The translations under genes were made by a program, and so were the position numbers. The notes under the pieces were generated by a model that did not search any database, was not told the origin of the DNA, and saw only the letters and a program-made list of their open reading frames with translations. Of a DNA stretch of 64,000 nt, positions 35,326-47,836 are shown piece after piece. Numbering within the stretch: the stretch's first letter is position 1; each line of letters begins with the position of its first letter. Origin of the DNA: Margaritispora aquatica (Eukaryota; Ascomycota; Leotiomycetes; Helotiales; Discinellaceae); the NCBI GenBank assembly GCA_007644065.1, contig VJWN01000006.1, forward strand, positions 248,001 to 312,000. The letters run 5' to 3'.

Positions 35326-35861
35326 ATGAAGAGTATATTGTGGTGATCCTTAGCGAGCTTGTGCGTGTTAGGTAGCCTCGTGGTCAGGCTTGGGGTCTCA
35401 ATGGATGATTACATAGAGGGATGGCGTCTGTGGAGTTTTCCGTTTCTGGATGTGTGGGATAGTAGCTGTACGATAGATACAACAACAACAACGAGCATTG
35501 GGGTTATGGGTGTAAAATCAAAGTGTTTGGCATTTCATTGGAGTCACTTTTCAAAGCATTTGCCCTTGATATGAATAAATTTGAGAGGCTGATAGTCCTA
35601 GGACTGGCTACAATTTAACCTGTACGGTAATGACAGAATATAAGGTATAGCATAACCAAAAGAGCTCGAAAATCAAACTAGATGTTGAATCTAGCACCAA
35701 TCCCTAGACAAGCGTATTGTTGAAATCTTGGAGTGACATTCACCACCCATCCAAAGTTTTCCACCTTTTCCAATCCACCTCTTCAAAATCCAATGCAGCA
35801 CAATCCCATACCAAAGGAAAAAAACAAAAAGAAACCACCCCTAGCTCTCTCGCACCAACAT
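35326..35861. other. convergent intergenic region, no gene seen
   Basis: Between the 3' ends of the type II membrane protein and the SET gene. No coding frame was recognised. Confidence 0.5.
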
Positions 35862-36787
35862 CTACAAAGTATCCCCACCCATCTCGCCACTCAGCTCACG
35901 ACTACCGACGCCATTCTGGCGGACTGATCCCTTCTGCGCAGCGGTCTGTCCCGCGTCGTTTGGATGCCCGTTGGAGCGATTGTCATTGTGCAATGCCTGG
36001 TACGTTTCGAGCGCCTTCTGCGTGCTCGCTACAAGTGCCTGCGCTTGGTGCAGGGAAGCGGTGAGAGTGGTTAGCAGGACGTCCTTGGTGTCAATCGTCT
36101 TGTTTGCTTCTGTGAGGTAGTCATTGCTCTGGCCATTTGTCTCGGCAACGACGACAGCCTCGGGTTTCAAGCCCACAACAACGCCCTCATCCACTTTCCC
36201 CAAGCCATCCCGCTCCTCGAGCAGCTGCCGAATATGTGCGTTCAGGAACATGCCCTCGAGCTTTCTGGCTCCCATGCTCTTGGCGCCTGAGATGTAGCCC
36301 TTGCAGCTTGCGGTGCCGCAGAAGCAGGTGAAGCCCTGCGCCATGTCCCATTCGGTGGAGGGGTAGAAGAAGGTGAGTTCTTGGTTTGGAGCGAGGCCGT
36401 TGGGACCGGCGAGGATGGCGAGGGAGGAAGTGTCGAATATCTGTTTTTGGAGTGTTAGTACTGTGTTCTTGTGTTCTTGGTTTCTGAGTGAAAAGGTAGT
36501 GTGGGAAGTGCACTTACGACGCTCGGCTCACATGAATGGTTGATATACACCAAATCCGAGTTCAGGTTCAGATGCTCGTCCTTCCCGCATTGCACGGTTG
36601 CGTATGTTGGTTTGGTAGCAGGTGTGCATGGTGGGTAGCTGAGTTTGGCGAAGACGGCGAAGGGAGGGAGGGCGATCAATGAGATGGATTTGGTGGTGTA
36701 CTCTTCTTCTGCTCCAGCTTGACTGAAGAGGACTTTTTGGATTTGAGGATGGGAGGGCTGGATCCAGTGGGGTGTGAGGGGTGCCAT
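35862..36787 (-). CDS. SET-domain protein (putative lysine methyltransferase)
   Basis: Exons 36518-36787 and 35862-36440, with a 77-nt intron in phase 0, encode 282 aa. The core signature NHSCEPSV is followed after the splice by IFDTSSLAI, then ELTFFYPSTEWDM, and then a post-SET-like FTCFCGTASCKGYISGA with three cysteines. These are the cofactor and zinc-binding parts of the SET fold. The N-terminal SET strands are short, so this is a small, single-domain member. The C-terminal third is helical and ends in a polar low-complexity tail. The substrate is unknown; it may methylate histone or non-histone lysines. Confidence 0.82.
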
Positions 36788-38014
36788 TGCTTATTGATGA
36801 GGTGAGTTGACTTGGAGTAGTTGGGAGATTTTCGAGAGCTTTTGAACTGCTGACGTTGCTTGTCGTTGAGGTAATACAAAAAGTTGTATGCACGTGTGCT
36901 ACAATAGATTTAAAGAGAATTTGAGATATGTTTAAAAGAACAAGACGAAGTGGAACTTTCCAAATATACTGCAGCTACGAAGCTGGCTGTAGTCAAAGCT
37001 CTTGATTCAGGACAAGAAGCAAGAGAAGATATTTCAATCAGAAGGACAGAGTGACTGTATAAACCACATGGAAACCCACCTCAAAACCTCTACCTACCAT
37101 GCATGAGACCTAAACCGGGTAGAAGGAAGCCCCAAGTCAGAAGCTACCTATTCGCCGGAGGGATGTCGTGAAAGGCTACGGCTATACCGGAGAAAGCAGA
37201 GTGATCCAAATGTTCTCCATCATTCGCATCATGTGCGTGGAGAATCATGCAGGAACACGGTGGATTCAGATGCATTGAGAGGAAGTTGTTGGATGCTGAA
37301 GAAATGATGTGGAGGTGGAGGTGGATGTGGAGAGAGAGGGGTGCAGAGAGGTGTGTTTTGTAACTTTTTGGCTGGTGAAGATGACAAGGGAGCTAGCTGG
37401 TTGGGTGGATGACCGAGGTTCGGAAGGAGGGAGCGTGTGACCCGCTTTCATTTCGTCTAGGTAGGGGTAAGTTTCTCTGTTCTGTCCCACCTCACACAAT
37501 ATAGTCGAACCAATTTGAAAGTAAACAAACCCTCGCTTGGGATCGCTTCTCCTTTCACAGAAAGGGGGTGCACTGGGTTGGATGACTGGATGGGCAAAGC
37601 CTCTGGTCAAGCGAACGAATGATCGACGGGGTCAGGGATCGAATCTGATGCACAGAATCCTCAAATCTTGGCTTTTGGTTAAGCTTTCCTTGGTTCTGTC
37701 TCTGTTCCATGATAAGGAAGCTGGATTCTATCAGATAATGCTATTTTGAGATATCCAGATGGGATTTCAGTAGTGTTTAGACAGGAAATGCATGTGTTCC
37801 TGGAAAAGAAGCATTCTAGCTGCTCTAGTCTAGAAGCTTAGCTACGTCACCACCAGTGACGTCTGGCTGCTTGCACTTGATGGAGGGGGTGAATGGAACG
37901 AATGTGGGGGGGATAGATGTCTTTATATCAATATTTGATCATCTGTCGAATTTCTTTCTGTTCTGTTTTAATTCTTCGAGAAGATTCAGTTAACTTGAGG
38001 CATCAAATTTCATC
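36788..38014. promoter_or_regulatory. divergent intergenic region
   Basis: 1.2 kb between the SET gene and the 6PGD-like gene, so it holds both promoters. Minus-strand frames here have Ser/Thr low complexity (near 37270-37320, a GGTGGA-type repeat) and were not called. Confidence 0.4.
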
Positions 38015-39689
38015 ATGGCTATCAAAGGCATTGAGACGGTAAAGCGCTTATCTTGAGCTTTTAAACTTCGCTAATGATATCATTCAGGTCGCAATGATTG
38101 GAGCTGGGAGTATGGGAGGTGGAATGGCTCTTCTCCTTGCTGAGAATGGTGTCAATGTTTCGGTCCAAGATCCTTCTACAGAAACAGTTGATGCACTCAT
38201 CAGATCTGCCTCCGACCAGGGCATCACTTCCGCCAAAATTGCCAAGTATACAGACTATAAATCCCTTTGCTCGTCCCTCTCCTCGCCAAAATTGATCTTC
38301 TTCTCACTCCCACATGGCAGCGTTGGGGACACAGTTGCAGAACGCCTACAGCTCTACCTCGAGAAAGGCGACATTATTGTTGATTGTAGTAATGAGGAGT
38401 GGGAGAATACACAGAGAAGACAGGGAAAGATGATTGCTCAGGGTGTGTACTATATTGGGTGCGGAGTGAGTGGTGGCTATCAGGCTGCGAGAAGAGGGCC
38501 AAGTATGTGTCCTGGTGGCGATGATAGGGGGTTGGATATCTGCATGCCATTGTTTGAAGCAATGGCTGCGAAAGCTGAAGATGGGTTACCTTGTGTTGGG
38601 AAGATTGGAATGGGTGGTTCAGGACATTATGTGAAGATGATTCATAACGGCATTGAGCAGTGAGTCTTGCCTTTTATCCCCTAGTGGACCGAGACTGACC
38701 AGAACAGCGGCATGATGAGTGCCATCAGTGAATCTTGGACGATCATGACCAAACAGCTGAATATGAGCTACGACGAGGTGGGCGAGGTATTCGAGAAGTG
38801 GTCCTCGGAGGGCGAGCTGGTAAGCACCGATCCTCGGAGAATTTAGATGAGCTAACATTCACAGAAAAACACTTTTCTCGTCAGAATTGGGGCTGAGATA
38901 TGTGAGAAGAAAGACAAAGAGGGGCATCATATCCTCGGCGACGTCCAAGACAAAGTAGTACAAGACATTGACGGCGAAGAAGGAACTGGAATCTGGTCCA
39001 ACACGCAAGCGACATCACTCCACGTCCCCGCCCCCACGCTCTCAACCGCACACTATCTGCGCATCGTATCCGCTTACCGAGGACAGCGCGAGCACGTTGA
39101 AAGGACATTCCATGGCTCTTTCCTGCCAACAGAGATGAAAGTCATCGATGCGAAAGAGAAGGAGGCTTTGATCGAGGATCTCAGACGAGCTGTGTATACG
39201 ACATGCCTTGCTGCCTACGTGCAAGGGATGAGCATCATCGACGTAGCGAACAAGCAGAACAAATGGTCCATCTCCTTCCCAACCATCGTTCAAATCTGGC
39301 GCGCCGGCTGCATCATCCAAGCAGACCACATCTCGTCACTCCTCTCGCAAATTTTCAACGCGCCCAAGTCCGCTTCGTCGCCTCACAAGGACGACCACAA
39401 CCTCTTATTCGAGCCTCTGATTGTCGATGAGCTTAAAGCAGGCTTCGAGTCTCTGAAGAGATTGGTCGCGAGAGGTGTGGAGAGTAATGCAATTATACCG
39501 AGCATGAGCGCTACGCTGGAGTGGCTGAAGTATAGTGGGAACTTGGAGCTGCCAACGCAGTTTTATGAGGCGGAGTTGGATTACTTTGGGAAGCATATGT
39601 ATGATAGTAAGCGCAAGGACGGGGGCGTGGATGATGAAAAGATCGAGCCGCATACGGGGAAGAGGCATACCGAGTGGAAGGCTGCATAG
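38015..39689 (+). CDS. divergent 6-phosphogluconate dehydrogenase family protein
   Basis: Four exons (38015-38038, 38088-38659, 38708-38819, 38865-39689) give 510 aa. The first exon is 8 codons. The dinucleotide motif is AMIGAGSMGGGM (about 10-21). The substrate motif reads GCGVSGGYQAARRGPSM (about 131-147), where canonical enzymes have SGGEEGA. The catalytic Lys region is GHYVKMIHNGIEHG (about 187-200), and the C-terminus keeps the DYFGKH segment. Canonical enzymes oxidise 6-phosphogluconate to ribulose 5-phosphate with NADP in the pentose phosphate pathway. The altered EEG residues and DCSNEEW in place of DGGNSEY suggest a paralogue that may use another 2-hydroxyacid or be a pathway variant. 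Confidence 0.88.
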
Positions 39690-41438
39690 GTTTATTTTGA
39701 TAAGTGCTGTAATGGGGTTGGGGATTAAGAGAGAGAGAGACAGAATACTGTAAAGATTTTGAAGCACGTACATACCTTCTTAATCGTACCTAAATTAAAG
39801 TAAAAGAAAAACAAACAACTTTCCTGCCTTGCAAAGACAAACATTACTTAGCCTCAGCTAATCAGAGACAGGGCTAAGATTTTGTTGCACGACGCACCTT
39901 CGCTGCAATTAATTTGGTCTAAAAGACATGAAATTCTTGTAGCCAATCAGGAAGATGATCAAGATTGTAGTTGCACTTCGTTGTCCCGCAGATTTGACGC
40001 TATCTGGCAGTTCGCTTAGGCTAGTTGAGGTCAACATGCTTGGAATACAGCTCACAAAGAAAACAACTTCCAGACCATGTAGCTATTTACCTAGGATTAG
40101 GTGTCAGGTACTAAACATTAGATGTTAATTCTGCTCAGCTAACCAAGAAAAGACTCAGCAGTTTTGTTGCCCATCGCAGCCCTATAGGTTCAAATATGAA
40201 ATATATTCGCTTAAACTAGCTGAAGACAAATCGCTGAAAATAGGGATCCTGAAGAGATTGACTTTTAAGCCACTTTGACCTTTCAGATATCAGACATCAG
40301 ACGAAAGAAGCGATTGTTTCATCATATGCAATATTCTTAAGACAGAAAAACAGAGGTGATGGACCATCTAATGGCTCTTTCTGCACGGGCAGTCTTGTAG
40401 ATGGTAGTAAAAAAATAGTTAGAGTTCACGGCTTATTCACAACCAAAAGCTTTAGAAGCGCTGAATTGATAATCGTGATGTTTCCATGACTCCGTTTTCC
40501 TCGGCAGTGTATGCCATCAATTGCAATTGTTGTGACTATCGAGGATTTTGAAGCTGTAAGTATACTGTCCTTAGGTATATCTCAACTTAAAGAACGAGTT
40601 AAAGGAGCAAGCTTGTAGACAAGACACCACTATTGATTCTCAATTAGAAACTTTTCTATTAAATAGTGTTTGCGCAAGAGGTGAAAGTAGATCAATTACT
40701 CTGGTTGTAAACTTCGAAAAAAAAAGTGAACTGTGTTCTCCGAAAGCAAACAAATGTGAATTTTGAAAACAGAGATTTGCTATTTTTGTAGAGTGAGCAA
40801 GAAATTCATTATATCTTCTATCTTAGAGAAGTTTCAGCGTCGACGAGTTTGGAGGTTTGTGGCCAGACATTGCTACAGACTTTTGTAGCTTATGTCTCAA
40901 AAACATAAAATATCCAAGAGGATACAACCCGAACTTTCAATTGCCTTCAATATCATTGGATCGCTTTAATAACACTCAACTCTTTTGTTGCACGTCGTAC
41001 TTTGCGAAAACGCCATAATTTAAGCAAGCCAAATATATACTTCTCAAAAAGTAGAGAATCTGATTTACAAGTTGATTTACTTTCTCTTGAGATACTCAGG
41101 GAAGAAAAATATGAAAGGATTGAGTTGGAGGTTTTAAATGGTAGCCTGACTTTTATTTCATATCGTAGCTTAGAAAAAAAGTGAAGATATTTTTTTCGCT
41201 GAAAAGATACACTTCAAAATTAAAGTGGTGAAGGAGTTAACGTCTGAGCTGTTGGTTTATATTCATTCAAAGCTTCAAAATACTTTCCAAATCAAAAGGA
41301 ATCTTTCCCCTACAGTTTTAATTCACTGCTAAGCGCTTGATTGAATTTCAAACGATGAAACAGTTATAAGCCTTTCAGCTTTCACCTTATCCAGCTTTCA
41401 ATCATCCAATCCTACTCTGCACATCCAACCAACCACCT
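39690..41438. other. AT-rich, gene-poor region
   Basis: No recognisable gene. The sequence is rich in A/T and TpA. Short degenerate direct repeats containing TTTTGTTGC occur near 39890, 40163 and 40983, which could be relics of an old element. Confidence 0.4.
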
Positions 41439-41636
41439 ATGGTGTATAAATACCTAAATACCCCCCAAAAACCATCATCAGAAGGCGCTAAGAACGAGTT
41501 CTCTTGGTCAGGTCAAACTGGTGTAGGTGGAAAGGTACTAAATTCGACTGGTCACCAATTCAAAATTCACCAATCCGCCAATTCAGCTGACTCACCAGCC
41601 GCCCCATCTTCAAAACCCCTCTGGGGTTCTCTATAG
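41439..41636 (+). CDS. possible small protein, function unknown (65 aa)
   Basis: ATG-initiated frame after a pyrimidine-rich leader (CCAACCAACC). The product is polar, Ser/Gly/Lys-rich (SWSGQTGVGGKVLNSTGHQF) and ends in SKPLWGSL. There is no signal peptide or motif. The leader composition is gene-like, but the length is close to chance. Confidence 0.25.
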   Translation: MVYKYLNTPQKPSSEGAKNEFSWSGQTGVGGKVLNSTGHQFKIHQSANSADSPAAPSSKPLWGSL

Positions 41637-42146
41637 GCCCTTCGGGGCCTGGAGTTTTGCTGCTTTCTGATTTGACTTTTTGGTAGTTCTGGGTGCAGTT
41701 TTGGAAGAGCTCGCTTGAGGTTTTTTTCTCTTGGAGGGTCTTAACACAGATTCAAGCTCATTTTTGGCCAACCGTCGAGTAGAATATGCTTGCTACAGTT
41801 ATAATCTTGTTTTCTTTCTCATCCCAACGAAGGCAAGGCCAAGGAACGAATATCAGAAAATGAAAAGCTTGGATGGCTGAGATAGCTCATTCAACAAACC
41901 CTCATTGCTAAAAGTCGACGTGTAATGAGCGTCTCAGTCATAATCTCAGTATGCGCAATGGTGTGTCAAGGAGCTCCATTGTGACCCAATCTACTACTAT
42001 ACACATCCTCCCACCATTTCTCTTCCATCTCCAACCCCCTCAACACGTCCGTGGCCAACGTTCTCGAAACAAACACATCATTCCGCTAAAGCGCAACACG
42101 AGCACTGCTTAGCAGGGGAGCTTTGATACTAGACCGAGCTCTCAAT
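41637..42146. other. intergenic, no gene seen
   Basis: Between the small frame and the QCR8 3' end. A short inverted repeat (GGCCCTTCGGGGCC) lies near 41636-41649 and could be a transcription terminator-like hairpin. Confidence 0.4.
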
Positions 42147-42786
42147 TTATTCTGCCGCCTCACCAAATTCCAGACGTCCGGCCTTGCTGTTCAAGTAGTG
42201 GTTTCTACACTCCTGTTAATCCCAATACAAAGGCAAAGGTGTAATGGGGCAGAACAAACCTCTCGATAGCCCATTGCATGGCGGAGTAGCCGAGGATCAA
42301 AGGAGGAGCAAAGTAAAGGACCTGGTGGCTGAAGCGTCTCCAGACATTGAAGATGGCTGCGTGTGCGGTGCCAGCAAGAGGACGCTGTCGGTTGGGTGCG
42401 ACGGAGTAGGAGACGACTCCTTTTTGTGTTTGCGAACCTGTTCAATGCATATCAGCCTCCACGCTCCCCTCTATAGATTCCTAGATCCTTCTCAAGTGCC
42501 CATGCAATCTTCATGTTGAGTTTGCCGTGGTCCCTCTCTGGCAAATGCGGTGTCCAAGATGAAGCATCTAAAGAGCTCATAACATACCTATGTTACCCCA
42601 TTCTCCCAAGTACCTATAAGGAACAAAAATCAGCATCTGCTACTCCTCAATCTACAATCGCAATTCCCAAGCTGCCAGTGCCACCTCCCCAAATGTCTCC
42701 TTCCATCCCAGGACCATGAGCACTCACTTTCCGTACTTTCCAATCTCTCCTCCACCACCAGATCGCATAATAGAAGTAGGACGCAT
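42147..42786 (-). CDS. QCR8: cytochrome b-c1 complex subunit 8
   Basis: Four exons (42728-42786, 42588-42613, 42260-42437, 42147-42204) join in phase to a 106-aa protein. None is long enough to stand out as an open frame, so the gene is easily missed. It starts MRPTSIMRSGGGGEIGKYGK and continues YLGEWGNIGSQTQKG. The core RQRPLAGTAHAAIFNVWRR is followed by a single transmembrane stretch (FAPPLILGYSAMQW) and ends LEFGEAAE. This is a small inner-membrane subunit that binds near cytochrome b in respiratory complex III. The 26-nt second exon and 150-nt second intron are notable. Confidence 0.93.
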
Positions 42787-43070
42787 CGTGAATAAGGTAC
42801 GAGTTGAAGCGTGGTTGTTCAATTGAGTCGTGAAGTGCTTGAAAATGCAAGCTTCGTCGTTCGTTGAAAGTCGGGACGGGTTTGGTCGTTCTTCGCCAAG
42901 CCTCTCGCGGCTCTGCTCCTTCCCCGGCACGGCCGCTAGCGCAAAAATGTAAAGAAGTCCATTGAGCATCAACATCAACCAAGAGCTTCAGGTCTACCTA
43001 GCATACGAACCCAAGCTCCATCTCGTCTAACTCCGTATCCTCAAACACAAATCTACCTCCAAAATACACC
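42787..43070. promoter_or_regulatory. 284-bp shared promoter of QCR8 and PHB1
   Basis: The two start codons point away from each other with only 284 bp between them, so both nuclear-encoded mitochondrial genes are likely served by one bidirectional promoter. Confidence 0.6.
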
Positions 43071-43970
43071 ATGGCAGCCTTACTCCAATCCGCATACCGC
43101 TGGGCTGTCCCCATCGCCATCGGTGGCTCCCTCGTTCAAGCTTCCATCTACGATGTTAAAGGTGGCACTCGCGCCGTCATCTTCGACCGTCTCTCAGGAG
43201 TCAAGGACACCGTCGTGAACGAGGGAACACATTTCCTGATCCCTTGGCTACAAAAGAGCATTATCTACGATGTCCGCACGAAGCCACGGAATATTTCCAC
43301 AACGACTGGTTCCAAGGATTTGCAGATGGTGAGTTTGACTCTCAGAGTCTTGTCTAGGCCAGAGGTTGCACAGCTGCCCAAGATTTATCAGGTACGTTCA
43401 CATATTCCTCTCTCAAATTCTAGCTTCAAATAGAATCATTGCTAACGTACGCAGAACCTCGGCCAAGACTACGACGAAAGAGTCCTCCCCTCCATCGGCA
43501 ACGAAGTCCTCAAATCTATCGTCGCCCAATTCGACGCAGCAGAGCTTATCACCCAGCGTGAAGCAGTGTCCAACCGAATCCGGACAGACCTTCTCAAGCG
43601 AGCCCAGGAATTCAATATCGCCCTCGAAGACGTCTCGATCACACACATGACATTCGGCAAAGAGTTCACACGAGCCGTCGAGCAGAAGCAGATCGCACAG
43701 CAGGACGCTGAGCGTGCCCGCTTCATCGTCGAGAAGGCAGAGCAGGAGCGCCAGGCCAACGTTATTCGTGCGGAGGGAGAAGCTGAGTCGGCGGACACGA
43801 TTAGCAAAGCTGTGGCGAAGGCAGGAGATGGCTTGATCATGATCCGGAGAATTGAGGCGAGCAGGGAGATCGCGCAGACGCTGGCGGGCAATCCGAATGT
43901 AACATACTTGCCGGGTGGTGGAGAGGGAGGCAAGGAGGGAGGCGGCAAGTTCTTGTTGGGTTTGAGATGA
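43071..43970 (+). CDS. PHB1: prohibitin-1
   Basis: Exons 43071-43391 and 43455-43970, with a 63-nt intron in phase 0, give 278 aa, the usual PHB1 length. A short N-terminal anchor ([18 protein letters not shown]) is followed by the SPFH/prohibitin domain ([48 protein letters not shown]). A coiled-coil region ([39 protein letters not shown]) follows, then the tail [11 protein letters not shown]. Prohibitin-1 assembles with prohibitin-2 into inner-membrane rings that scaffold and protect newly made respiratory subunits. Confidence 0.97.
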
Positions 43971-44519
43971 TTAATGAATGGCTTGTATCAAGTGTAACAA
44001 TAGCGATAGCAAAATGTAATCTCCTCTGGCTGGGAATTGGAAGGCAAAAGAAACGGAACCAAATACAAGATATCCGACATTAAACATATCATTCTTTGTC
44101 TCTTTATTGGTATGGACGTACAGAAATGCTGGTTAGAATATGTGTGCAAAAGAAGGTCGCAAAGATGATACGATATTTTCAAACACTATTTGACTATGAT
44201 ACAGTATATATGCAGGACTCGCTAGGTATGCAAATATGACCGATCGATTTAGGGACGCAGAAAGGAAAGCTACAATACCAAATGGGAAGGACCAGACACA
44301 AAAGTAATTGACAAGTCCTCCCTCTAAAACGCCAATCGCTAAGCAAAAACGCAACGCTACCGCCAACATACGCCCACTCGTCCGCTTTCTATGTAAACAT
44401 CAAACATGTCAACGTCAACTTAGCTATATTTTCAAATTTTCATCGTCTCGTTTGTGATTCTCATTTCGTCTCGTTTTGCGGAAAGAAGATCGTGGTGCTC
44501 AAATATTAGGTTGGGCTTA
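43971..44519. other. convergent intergenic region, no gene seen
   Basis: 3' flanks of PHB1 and the lipase gene. No coding frame was recognised. Confidence 0.5.
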
Positions 44520-46117
44520 CTACACAAGAAACTCCTCGTCTAACCAGTGCTTCATCACAAGCTTGCCTTCGGAAAAGCTTTCTTTTTGCATACGCACAAT
44601 GATTGCAGCATGGCTGTGTCGGACTTTGTGAATCCAGACTGGATATTTGCGCCAGCCCACAGCATCCAGTGCTGAGATCATACGGAATTGATAAGGAGCC
44701 AATGCCAGAGTCGGCACATCGTGGTTGCGACCTGACTTAGTCTTCTCAAGATGATTCCCACTAACAGGAGTATCACCCTTTGCAGATTGGGGTCTTTCAA
44801 GCGTAGGCGACCCTGGCTCCTCAGCTGCTTCCTCCTCCGTCCCTGCTACGAGATATTCGTGGGTCTGGGCGCTGTTTAGGTTCTCGTAAACGCTTTCGGC
44901 TGCCTCACGCACGCCTGTGATGAGCAGGGGTACGCGATAATTGCCTGGCTGGATGCCTGCGAGACCACGCTCATGGAGACGAATTCTGCGGTTGGAGCGG
45001 AGGGACTGGACGCCGGAGTTGATGAGGAAGGCGACTACGCCGATTGGGATGAACACAATCATCGCGAGTAAGAGGGGTAGACGTCCAATTGTGGTTTGAG
45101 TGTTGCGTATCATGGTACCGTAGAAAGACATGTCTGTTTCCTCTGGGTCTGCAGGCGCTACTGGTTGCTCTGGGTCCAAGATCACATCCTCATACCCTTT
45201 CACGTATTTCATCTTCACACTCTCCAAGTCAACATATGGATCTGTTTTAGATATTCCAGTTGTGTAGTATACGGCACTTCGATCGTTCACGATATTCGCG
45301 TACAGAGTTCGACGCTTGAAGAGTGCTAGACCTTTGATGAATATTGAATCGGGTTCTGCGAGAATTTCGAGTAATGGCTTTCCAGTGTCTCTGAAATTGT
45401 CGATCGTGAATAGTTGTCTGCCAGATGTGGACAATGTCCTCGCTCCAAGGACGTTCCAAACATGGTTGTGCCATCCACGGAGAGGAGTCCGTACACCGAG
45501 ATGTGGTGAAGCGAAAGTGGTGAAGTTCTATCAAAGTCAGCCATGGTCTCTTGCCTCAGTACGCCATCCACACTTACAACAGGCTGTATCTTATCAAAGA
45601 AGCCTTTGCTATATAGTAAGCCGCACGCATACCTAGCAACAAGACCACCGAGAGAATACCCGACCAGCGATACCCTCTTGATTTCCTGCCCTTCCTTGGC
45701 CAATTTCTCTATCTCTTCCTCAATCTCTTGACACACCCGTTCGCCTCCGAGTTCGATGCCATCGTACGTGAAGCTCCCGCTGTTGCGCTTAGCTACGAGG
45801 ATATGCAATGTTTCTTCTGGATGTTTGGTGCGTAGGGCATTTGCCATGTAAAGAAGATGGTTTGGGTTGCCCCATAAACTGTTGGTTGTGCCACCATTAG
45901 CCACGATCCGAGACTCGACTTGGGCGGGACCTGCATGATAGCCAGAACAGGACCACGGACATAGCAAACTATGTATACACGTAGGCCGTTTGCAATTGTG
46001 TAGATGTGATATTCATAACAGATCATGCAAATGGGCTATGCGCCAGGAACCAGAGTCAGCTTACCCATGGACGAGGACGCAGAGATGTTGCGCCTCTTTG
46101 TTGCCGGTGAACTCCAT
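44520..46117 (-). CDS. serine lipase/phospholipase, DUF676 (Lpl1/Rog1-like)
   Basis: Three exons (46065-46117, 45578-45878, 44520-45527) give 453 aa, close to yeast Lpl1 (450). The oxyanion segment is LVHGLWGNPNHL (about 15-26) and the catalytic elbow GYSLGG puts Ser at residue 93. After the second splice comes NFTTFASPHLGVRTPLRG, highly characteristic of this family, and later YANIVNDRSAVYYTTGIS, near the catalytic His/Asp region. One or two hydrophobic segments (LPLLLAMIVFIPIGVVAFL) suggest membrane or lipid-droplet attachment. Family members hydrolyse phospholipids or triacylglycerol. An acidic, Pro-rich insert (about 340-385) is probably disordered. Confidence 0.9.
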
Positions 46118-47836
46118 CTTTGTGTTTGCAAAGAAGGCCCGGTCAAGGGAGGAGAATGAGAAGGGAAGCAATGCGACTGTAGGTGGTTATGCTGGTCGGA
46201 GGTCTGTCTCGAACCAAAGTCGAGACAAACTTCTGGCCAGTGGTAGGTGGTAGCGTCGGCCCGTGGGAGAATGAATGAACCTAGTAGATTAGAAGGTTAG
46301 GCTGCACGATGACGATATCCAGTCTCGGGTGCTTGCTGTCTACTTGCTCGCACGTGCATGCATCAACAATGGATGAGGGGGTCTATATTGATATTTTGTA
46401 CTCTGTACTTGATATCTTGCAATTGTATATACAAAAATCTAAAGGAAGAATCATTCACAGAGCTGATTTATGTGTGGGAAATCCTTAGCGTGTTTTCCAC
46501 CAAACAACCCCTCGTCACTCTGCGGATTCACGATAAGGAAGTTGGCTGGCACGGCCACGACTGCTCTCCAAAGATAACAACACCAGGAGGAGGACCGGGA
46601 GGATAGGTCTCACCGCTTGTGACTGGTCTTGGCTTCACCTTGAGTTTGAGCCCTACCATCGAAGCTCATCAGGCCATTTGTACTACGGATAGAGATGAGA
46701 GATGATATAAACCTGTGTTGGGAGGCTGTTATCAGCCTCTGATGTTCCACGAGTGTAGAATTTGCTAACATGTTCCCGCAGTTTGGTGTTGTCATTGAAA
46801 CATGAAACTACAAGTGGGCCATGAAGATATACTTCATAAATGGGGCTGAAAGAGCATCCAGTCATGGAAATGACAAAGGAATTTGAAAACCCAATCTCTT
46901 GTATGGATAATACTCGCTACATCGATCACTGGCGAGAGTGGAAAGCGTCATCTCTAAGCATTGATAAGATACATGGAGCGAAATGTATCAAGTTAATGAA
47001 TAAGGTAATACAGCAGCACACTGACAACTGCGTTTGATGGCTGCTCATTACATGATTGGAGAAGTTGCGACAAAAATGCAACATAAACTCGGAAAACGGT
47101 TTAGCGAAAGCCTCACTTTCTTCAATTCCGAAGCCCTTGCATTTGACAGCGGACAGGGATCAAACCCTATCACAACGTACTCTTCTTCTACATTTCACCA
47201 GAGAGGATACACAAAATCATATCCATATACGTTTGAACCAGCTTGGGAGTCTTGTAGTAGTGTTCTCCATTGAAATTAATTTCCATCGAATTTGGTTCTC
47301 TAATTAGGAGCAATGCGGCTCTTCTGATGTCTCCAAATTGGAGATCAGAACCCATGTTAAACTGCTTGACACATCTTACAGTCTTTCTAATGTAGGATTA
47401 ACATCTGATCCGAGCAATGGTGTTACACCTCTATCCCTTCAGAGTCGTTGCCAATCCTAATCTGTACAATAACAGACTCACTTTTACTTACACCCCTCCA
47501 AAAACCCTGCCACAATACATCTGTATCAACCAGGTGCTCTTCCAAGTACTCTTATCAGAAGCACATTTTATCTCCTGTTGTTTTAAACACTTTCAAAGTA
47601 CCCTAACAGATAAGCTTGAAACTCCTTGAAGTTTAAGCGAGAAGATGTCTCCTTCTCTAACTGATTTGCAACCTAGGCAGAATAGTCTGATTGAATATCT
47701 AAACAATATTGTCACTTAATTATAAATAGCATTTATCTAACGCAGCATCAATGTTTGCATAATTTAAATTTCCAGCTCTGCCTATAAAGCATAAAAATCC
47801 AGGCCACTAATTGCTTACACTCCCAAATTTACTCGC
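46118..47836. other. intergenic, no gene seen
   Basis: 1.7 kb, AT-rich towards the right. Short frames at 46840-47037, 47034-47273 and 47417-47629 have no splice partners or motifs. Confidence 0.45.

Noticed and set aside
45326..45967. Continuous minus-strand frame across the lipase second intron
   Set aside because: Reading through gives VSVDGVLRQ; splicing restores NFTTFASPHLG, the family motif, so the continuous frame is not the product.
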